Shown one piece after another: positions 59,054 through 64,000 of a stretch of 64,000 nucleotides of DNA. The stretch is from NCBI GenBank assembly GCA_017513525.1, contig JAFXFC010000015.1:115035-179034 (forward strand), read 5' to 3'. Position 1 is the stretch's first letter. Every line of letters starts with the position of its first letter. A model generated the notes under the pieces. That model saw nothing but the letters and a program-made list of their open reading frames with translations, was not told the origin of the DNA and made no database searches. This stretch comes from Clostridia bacterium. GTDB lineage: Bacteria; Bacillota; Clostridia; Oscillospirales; Acutalibacteraceae. A program made the translations under genes and the position numbers.

Positions 59054-59749
59054 ATGGGTAAAATAGTAGCTCTCGGCGGCGGCAGATTTGATAACGGTGA
59101 AATGGATAATGTTACTGAGCATATCATTTCACTTACAGGCAAAAAAAATCCTCTCATTCTTATTATTCCCACGGCTTCCTTCGATGAAATGGGTGAGGAT
59201 GACGATGTAAAGCTCTGTTTTGAGAAATTCGGATGCACTACGGATATTCTGTTTCTGACACATGATGATGTCACTGAAGAAGTAATAGCAAAAAAAATAG
59301 ATTCCTGTGACGGAATTTTCGTTCAGGGCGGCAATCTTAAATTCTTAATGGATACATGGAAAGCCACAGGTACAGATAAGTATTTACTTAAAGCCTATGA
59401 AAAAGGAACAGTTCTTTCGGGCGCTTCATCGGGTGCTATGTGCTGGTTCAGAGAAGGCTATGATGACTGTATCGACGGTCAGTTTGTTTTTGTTCCCTGT
59501 CTTGACATCATCCCTTATATAAATTGCCCTCATTATCAGAGTGAATACTGGCAGACCTTTGAACAAGCGATTATCGGCAAAACCGTTTCGGGTATTGCCT
59601 GCGATAACGGTGCAGGCATTTGCATAAATAACGGTGTTTATTACACGGTAGCAGGTAATGAAGACGGCGACTGCTATTTCTATGATGTAAACGATAATTT
59701 CAAAAAAATCAACATAAATCAAAACACGGAAATTCTTAAAACTTTATAA
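59054..59749 (+). CDS. Peptidase E-like protein (S51 family)
   Basis: A 231-residue protein. The nucleophile elbow is SGASSGAMCWF (Ser), preceded by VQGGNLKFL with the oxyanion-region glycines, and a C-terminal ISINNG-like segment GAGICINNGVY holds the acidic partner region. S51 enzymes cleave dipeptides with N-terminal Asp or act in related hydrolysis. The ATG at 59054 is chosen over the GTG at 59045, which lies in the AGGTG site. Confidence 0.82.
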   Translation: MGKIVALGGGRFDNGEMDNVTEHIISLTGKKNPLILIIPTASFDEMGEDDDVKLCFEKFGCTTDILFLTHDDVTEEVIAKKIDSCDGIFVQGGNLKFLMDTWKATGTDKYLLKAYEKGTVLSGASSGAMCWFREGYDDCIDGQFVFVPCLDIIPYINCPHYQSEYWQTFEQAIIGKTVSGIACDNGAGICINNGVYYTVAGNEDGDCYFYDVNDNFKKININQNTEILKTL

Positions 59750-59754
59750 TTTCA

Positions 59755-59784
59755 AAGGGGCTGCCTCATACGATGCAGCCCCTT
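59755..59784. terminator. Terminator between convergent genes
   Basis: AAGGGGCTGC (59755-59764) pairs with GCAGCCCCTT (59775-59784). Confidence 0.75.
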
Positions 59785-59791
59785 AAATGTT

Positions 59792-60922
59792 TCAGTGTTT
59801 ATATGTATTTTTTCTACCGGTGACTATATGACAAAAAACTCTGCCTACTTTTGTCATAAACCTCTGAATAAGACCTCTGAATTTTACTCCCGAGGCAATT
59901 TTTACACCGTATTTATCGCCGCTTCTCTTAATTGCCTTAATATCTGAAAGAGTAAACATATTATACCAACGCTCGACACGGGTGGTATATTCTGAAATAT
60001 CGTTTTCGTCAAGCTCAATTATTCTGTAGCCGTACTGTGAAGAGAAACGGTCACTCTGACTTCTTGTGCTGAGAGAATTTACGATATCAATTCCTTTATG
60101 ACGAACACCGAAGGCATTTGTATGGTCGTGTCCCGAAAAAACTGCAAGAACATCGCCTTTTTCAACCATAGCATCAAACTGCCCGAAGTTCTCATATCCG
60201 CAGCAGGGTGTTTCGTTGAGAGTTCCGTAATTTGTGACATCAGGGTCAAACATATAGTAATCGTTTTTATTATACATATGAGAAAAAGAATAGAGCTTTC
60301 TCTTTTTTGTAAGTTTTAAGGCGTCATACACTTCGGGAACGATTATATGCTGAAAAGCGAGAGAATAAACTGCATGACCGCCGTTATTGTTTTTGAGTTC
60401 ATCGGATTTTTTCATGTACCATAGTACATCTTCTTTACTCATACAGCCGTAATGCCCCTCTTTGTCATAGTCGCCCGAATCGAATACCCAAAGATTAAAT
60501 TTTATACTCTTTTCATCTGATGACAAAACGGGAACATTATATGTACCGCCGGAAAAGGGCTTCTTCTCTTCTGAATTTTTTACATGACAATCGAAAGAAC
60601 TGTAATAGAGCATAAGCTCTTCACGGGACAAGGCACCTGTTTCAGAATCGTGATTGCCGAAGGTAACGGCTGCGGCAATTCCGTACTTTCTGAACACTTC
60701 CATAAGCCTGTCAATATATCTCTTTGTTTTTGACGGCTCATCGAAATTCAGCACATTATCTCCCGTTACGATAGCAATATTCGGACATTCTCTTTTACAG
60801 GCTTCTTCTATAAGCCACAAGGAAGCATCAATGTTATCATCTTCCATATGCGTATCAGTAATGTGCATTATTCTGAATTGGCCGTTATTATCAAATTTTA
60901 TTGTTTTCTCTTGCTGTAACAT
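59792..60922 (-). CDS. Calcineurin-like metallophosphoesterase
   Basis: A 376-residue protein with the five metallophosphoesterase blocks: HITDTHMEDD, VTGDNVLNF, TFGNHDSE, FQHIIVPE and FSGHDHTNAFG, all metal-binding residues present. The purple-acid-phosphatase-like size suggests hydrolysis of a phosphomonoester or diester. No signal peptide is seen. The ATG at 60922 follows CAGGAGA. Substrate unknown. Confidence 0.88.
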   Translation of the reverse strand: MLQQEKTIKFDNNGQFRIMHITDTHMEDDNIDASLWLIEEACKRECPNIAIVTGDNVLNFDEPSKTKRYIDRLMEVFRKYGIAAAVTFGNHDSETGALSREELMLYYSSFDCHVKNSEEKKPFSGGTYNVPVLSSDEKSIKFNLWVFDSGDYDKEGHYGCMSKEDVLWYMKKSDELKNNNGGHAVYSLAFQHIIVPEVYDALKLTKKRKLYSFSHMYNKNDYYMFDPDVTNYGTLNETPCCGYENFGQFDAMVEKGDVLAVFSGHDHTNAFGVRHKGIDIVNSLSTRSQSDRFSSQYGYRIIELDENDISEYTTRVERWYNMFTLSDIKAIKRSGDKYGVKIASGVKFRGLIQRFMTKVGRVFCHIVTGRKNTYKH

Positions 60923-60977
60923 AATTATCTCCTGTTCCGTTTGCCAATTAGCGACGGTTTCAGATTGTTTTTTATAC

Positions 60978-61008
60978 AAAAAACCTCTCTGTTTTCAGGG
61001 AGGTTTTT
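60978..61008. terminator. Terminator between M28 peptidase and phosphoesterase genes
   Basis: CCTCTCTG (60984-60991) pairs imperfectly with CAGGGAGG (60996-61003), flanked by A6 and T5, so it ends the leftward peptidase transcript and may act in both directions. Confidence 0.75.
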
Positions 61009-61023
61009 GTGTTCTTTTTTAAA

Positions 61024-62247
61024 TTACTGTTTTGCACCCTTATCAAACATTTCGAGAACCTTAACACTTGCGGCGAAGCAATCTGCAAGGCATTTGGGAT
61101 TAAGTGCTTCAGGAGTATCAAGTCTGGTATGATAGAAATCGGGAAGCGCGTGATTGAGAGCAGTGATACCTGTTGCACGCATACCTTCCTGAGCGAATGC
61201 AGCTGAATCTGTAGCACCGCCGAGAGGAGGAACGAAGCCTTTTTTGCAAGGAATCTGAAGCTCTTCACAAGCTTCTATGAAAAGGTCACCTACATCCTTA
61301 TCTGTCTTTACTGTAGAATTAAGGTCACGGTAATTTACCATAAGCTGATCACACTGTGCGATGGTATCATAGGCGTAAACAAAGGTAGGAACATCTTTCA
61401 TTTCATCCTTATGCTTTGCTGCCCATGCTTTTGCACCGCGAAGACCTGCTTCTTCAGAGCCCGTGCAAACAACACCGATTTCTGTATTTTCAAGTTCGAT
61501 GCCTTCATCCTTGAGAGCCTTAAGAATTGCAAGACCGATATAACAGCCTGAAAGATTATCATTAGCACCGTCAACTGTTCTGTTTCTGTTCCACATAAAG
61601 TAAAGACCGAACCAGAAGGGAGCAAAAACAAGACCGACAAGTCCAAGTATTTTAGCAAGTTCGGGGTTGCTTTCAAATGCGCCTGCAAGACGAGCAATCG
61701 CAATACCCAAAGTGTAAAATGCGCCGAGGAAACAAACCATCATATGTATGTCAAAACCGAGATATGTAAATTTGTACTTAAAGGGCCATTCCCATGCACC
61801 GTCAGGATGACCGTTGAATATGATGCGGCGTTTTACTTCACCTGTAGGCTTTTTAAAGCCCGCAACATTATGACCGGTCTTTTCTTTGAATAGCTTATCA
61901 ACAGTCTTTTTGTAAAGACCGAACTGAAGAACGCAAAGAGCAAGTCCGATAATGATGAATATTATTGAAAGTACAGGCATAAAGAAATAGGAAGCAAGGG
62001 CAAGAAAACAGCATGTGATTGTAATATAGATCCAACCGAAAAATGAATCGGGATTTTCTTTGAAGCCTTCTATATCTACTCTATCACATCCGAGTTCTTT
62101 CATTGTTTCACCCATATATTCACATGAAAGCTTTTCACCCTCGGAGCCGGGACCACGCTTGGGAAGCTTTGTACAAATATGAGTTATTTCATCAACCATA
62201 AACTGCGCGTACTTGTCTTTTTTGTCAATAATACTTTGTAAGTTCAT
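61024..62247 (-). CDS. M28 family metallopeptidase with internal membrane helices
   Basis: A 407-residue protein. Zinc-peptidase motifs are RIIFNGHPDG, VDGANDNLSG, GSEEAGLRGA and YHTRLDTPE near the end, so the two-metal site looks complete. Two hydrophobic pairs (residues about 70-112 and 165-215) interrupt the fold between the first and second metal motifs. M28 enzymes are aminopeptidases or carboxypeptidases. The membrane-embedded form seems unusual. AGGAG precedes the start. Confidence 0.85.
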   Translation of the reverse strand: MNLQSIIDKKDKYAQFMVDEITHICTKLPKRGPGSEGEKLSCEYMGETMKELGCDRVDIEGFKENPDSFFGWIYITITCCFLALASYFFMPVLSIIFIIIGLALCVLQFGLYKKTVDKLFKEKTGHNVAGFKKPTGEVKRRIIFNGHPDGAWEWPFKYKFTYLGFDIHMMVCFLGAFYTLGIAIARLAGAFESNPELAKILGLVGLVFAPFWFGLYFMWNRNRTVDGANDNLSGCYIGLAILKALKDEGIELENTEIGVVCTGSEEAGLRGAKAWAAKHKDEMKDVPTFVYAYDTIAQCDQLMVNYRDLNSTVKTDKDVGDLFIEACEELQIPCKKGFVPPLGGATDSAAFAQEGMRATGITALNHALPDFYHTRLDTPEALNPKCLADCFAASVKVLEMFDKGAKQ

Positions 62248-62320
62248 AAAATATTCTCCTATTATTTGTTTTTATGAAATAATTTTAACACAAAAAGGGG
62301 GGGGATTTATTAAAAAACTG

Positions 62321-63691
62321 TTAACATTTGACATCATTCACACTTTTTGATAATAACTTTTTAAACTGCCTTGCTTTATGGAGATAAATGATGATGAGAG
62401 GTATATCCGCAAGTAGCCAGGCTGCAGGTCCGGCGTAACAAACCGCCGAGAAACCAAGAGCAGGGGTAAGAACAAATGCTATGGCAAGTCTGCCCAAAAA
62501 CTCACCGATACCGGCAACAGAGTTAGCATAAGTAAAGCCGAGTCCCTGCAATGTATTTCTCATAACAAAAAGAATGGCAACAAGGCTGTAACATTGAGCA
62601 ATGGCAAGAATATATCTTGATGCCGCCGCCATAATTTCAGGATTTTCTTCTGTAAGGAAGAGAGATACAACCGGCTCGCCTATGACAAACAAGATAATGC
62701 TCATAACAACAGAAACACAAATATCCAACAAGAAAATTTTCTTTACAGAAAAAAGAATTCTTTCATAATTTCTTGCCCCGTAATTCTGTCCGACAAAAGT
62801 CTGATTGGCAACTCCAAGACCTGACATAGGAATGTTTGTAAGCTGCTCTACTCTGCCCGCAGCAGTAAAGCCTGCAATAACCGAGGTGCCGAAAGAATTA
62901 ACCACGCTCTGCAAACACATTGAGCCGATCGATGTAACGGTAAACTGCAAGGACACGGGTATTCCCAGTTTAATCTGTTTCAATGCTGTTTGTCTGTTTA
63001 TTCGCAGATCCTTTTTTGTAATATTTACTTCTTTGTTGAACTTAAGCACATATATGCCGTTAAGAGCACAGGCAACCATATGAGAAATGAGCGTAGCCAC
63101 AGCGGCACCCTCCACACCCCAATGAAATTCTTTAACAAAAAGCAGATCAAGAAAGAAATTAACAACCACGCTCACACAAAAGAAATAAAGAGGCTTTTTA
63201 CTCTCACCAACGCTTCGTGAAATGGCTGTAAAATTATTCGAGAGCATCTGAATAGGTATACCGTAATAAAGGATATTTATGTATGATGAGGCAATACCGA
63301 TTATTTCATCGGGTGTGCCTATCAGCCTCAACAAAGGAAAAGAAAGAATATGAGATGTTACGACCAATATAAGACCGAGAAGAAAAGCCAGACTTATACT
63401 GCCTCCAGCATAATGAGAAAGCTTTTCTTTATTTCTCTCGCCGTAAGCATGAGCAACGGGAATAGCAAACCCACTGGTAAGCCCCAATGCCGCACCAACA
63501 ATAAACGAACCGATAGGACCAACTGAACCAACAGCTGCAAGTGCATCGGAAGAAACATACCTTCCGACTATAATATTATCAACCAGACTATAGTTATACT
63601 GAAGCATGGAAGAAGCCATAATGGGTAATGCAAAAAGGATAACACTTTTAAGAGGGCTTCCCGTAAGCATATCAGCACCGTGTTTTTTCAT
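62321..63691 (-). CDS. MATE family efflux transporter
   Basis: A 456-residue exporter with twelve predicted helices. Typical parts are ILFALPIMASSMLQYNYSLVDN, then GALGLTSGFAIPVAHAYG-like glycines and ANQTFVGQNYGARNYERI. It exports drugs or metabolites by Na+ or H+ antiport. The ATG at 63691 gives the normal MATE length. A longer frame to 63799 reads into an inserted RHS remnant and is unlikely to be real. The usual promoter region may have been altered by that insertion. Confidence 0.85.
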   Translation of the reverse strand: MKKHGADMLTGSPLKSVILFALPIMASSMLQYNYSLVDNIIVGRYVSSDALAAVGSVGPIGSFIVGAALGLTSGFAIPVAHAYGERNKEKLSHYAGGSISLAFLLGLILVVTSHILSFPLLRLIGTPDEIIGIASSYINILYYGIPIQMLSNNFTAISRSVGESKKPLYFFCVSVVVNFFLDLLFVKEFHWGVEGAAVATLISHMVACALNGIYVLKFNKEVNITKKDLRINRQTALKQIKLGIPVSLQFTVTSIGSMCLQSVVNSFGTSVIAGFTAAGRVEQLTNIPMSGLGVANQTFVGQNYGARNYERILFSVKKIFLLDICVSVVMSIILFVIGEPVVSLFLTEENPEIMAAASRYILAIAQCYSLVAILFVMRNTLQGLGFTYANSVAGIGEFLGRLAIAFVLTPALGFSAVCYAGPAAWLLADIPLIIIYLHKARQFKKLLSKSVNDVKC

Positions 63692-63763
63692 AACAGTTTC
63701 ACTTTCTGAATAAAGAGTCATCATCAGGACAGGGAGCATAAGAACAAAAAAAGTTCTTGGGAT

Positions 63764-63776
63764 GGGGGACGGTTCC
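63764..63776 (+). repeat. Partial GGGGGACGGTTCC word
   Basis: A third occurrence of the GGGGACGGTT word that forms the ends of the element at 63868-64000. Confidence 0.6.
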
Positions 63777-63854
63777 TGTTGAAACATACCCGTCCGCATT
63801 CAGGAATCTACCTGTTTCGGGGTCATAGTAACGAGAACGAAGATAATACAGTCC
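63771..63854 (-). pseudogene. RHS repeat-associated core remnant
   Basis: One frame on the minus strand reads GLYYLRSRYYDPETGRF followed by LNADGYVSTGT, the signature of the RHS-repeat core just before the variable toxin end. It has no start, no preceding repeats and no following domain in the window, so it is a 28-codon fragment left by rearrangement. Confidence 0.85.
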
Positions 63855-63867
63855 CGTCTAAAATCAG

Positions 63868-64000
63868 GGGACGGTTCTATGATTGGCAGTCCACCGCTGA
63901 ACAGCCCCCTGTTTAACTAATAATTAATTGTCTTGAAAAACTACACATTATAGAAAGAATTTTTGAAAAATTAATCAATCCTCAATCAGAGAACCGTCCC
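63868..64000 (+). mobile_element. Small inverted-repeat element (MITE/REP-like)
   Basis: An 18-base end GGGACGGTTCTATGATTG (63868-63885) and its inverted partner CAATCAGAGAACCGTCCC (63983-64000), one mismatch, enclose an AT-rich centre without ORF. The word is of the type found beside REP-associated or IS200-like transposases. The right copy ends exactly at the window edge, so a longer element cannot be excluded. Confidence 0.6.

Noticed and set aside
63692..63799. N-terminal extension of the MATE transporter
   Set aside because: The extra 36 residues run into the RHS remnant and repeat words, exceed the normal MATE length and have no ribosome binding site.

Overview
The window looks like an AT-rich Firmicutes chromosome, most likely a gut or rumen anaerobe of the Clostridia (Oscillospirales/Ruminococcus-like). 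The signs are strong AGGAGG ribosome binding sites, frequent GTG/TTG starts, consensus sigma-A promoters, cytoplasmic glycosidases for plant-type sugars, an ECF vitamin transporter under a cobalamin riboswitch, and intergenic mosaics of very short hairpins. The species call is inference; no rRNA is present.

Positions 1 to about 27037 are the right-hand part of a prophage whose left end lies outside the window. Reading leftward on the minus strand, 9682 to 3 is a head and packaging module in lambda order: small terminase, large terminase, gpW, portal, protease with a nested scaffold, decoration protein, major capsid, an FI-position protein, FII-like and Z-like proteins. A HicAB toxin-antitoxin pair sits in the opposite direction between gpW and the portal gene. 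Positions 9683-10384 hold candidate packaging and RNA structures. Positions 10306-10919 are a plus-strand islet of two tiny membrane peptides and an XRE regulator. Positions 10967-20780 are the minus-strand early operon: small Cys-rich proteins, an ASCH protein, an HUH replication protein, DUF3102, PcfJ and PcfK-like proteins, an excisionase-like protein and many unknowns. Positions 20840-21223 are the cro/cI switch with repeated operators. Rightward from cI come a zinc-ribbon membrane protein and four XRE genes carrying eight helix-turn-helix domains, the last fused to DUF4160. A tyrosine integrase follows, then the attachment site, the 3' part of a tRNA-Pro(CGG) gene. The intact tRNA should lie beyond the left edge.

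From 27038 the chromosome resumes. A 113-bp direct repeat containing the tRNA 3' tip suggests an older integration scar. Next are a propeller/alpha-barrel protein, an EEP-family lipoprotein, a DUF2975 plus HTH pair followed by a DUF4173 protein, and a secreted SH3-C39 peptidase. A cobalamin riboswitch then controls an ECF transporter (T, fused A-A', S), followed by folP on the other strand. After that come an ACT protein with a PFL/DUF711 protein, an SCP2-like protein, and a GH106-like plus domain-swapped GH3 pair that probably processes rhamnosylated glucosides in the cytoplasm.

From 47.6 kb there are an old-yellow-enzyme type oxidoreductase, an SDR, two tRNA-Ser genes (UGA and GCU), a hairpin mosaic, a GH92 mannosidase, the proline operon proB-proA-proC, IMP dehydrogenase, DUF554, a peptidase E homologue, a metallophosphoesterase, an M28 peptidase with membrane segments and a MATE exporter. 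The right edge holds an RHS-core remnant and a small inverted-repeat element. All functional calls come from reading motifs and gene order; no database search was run.
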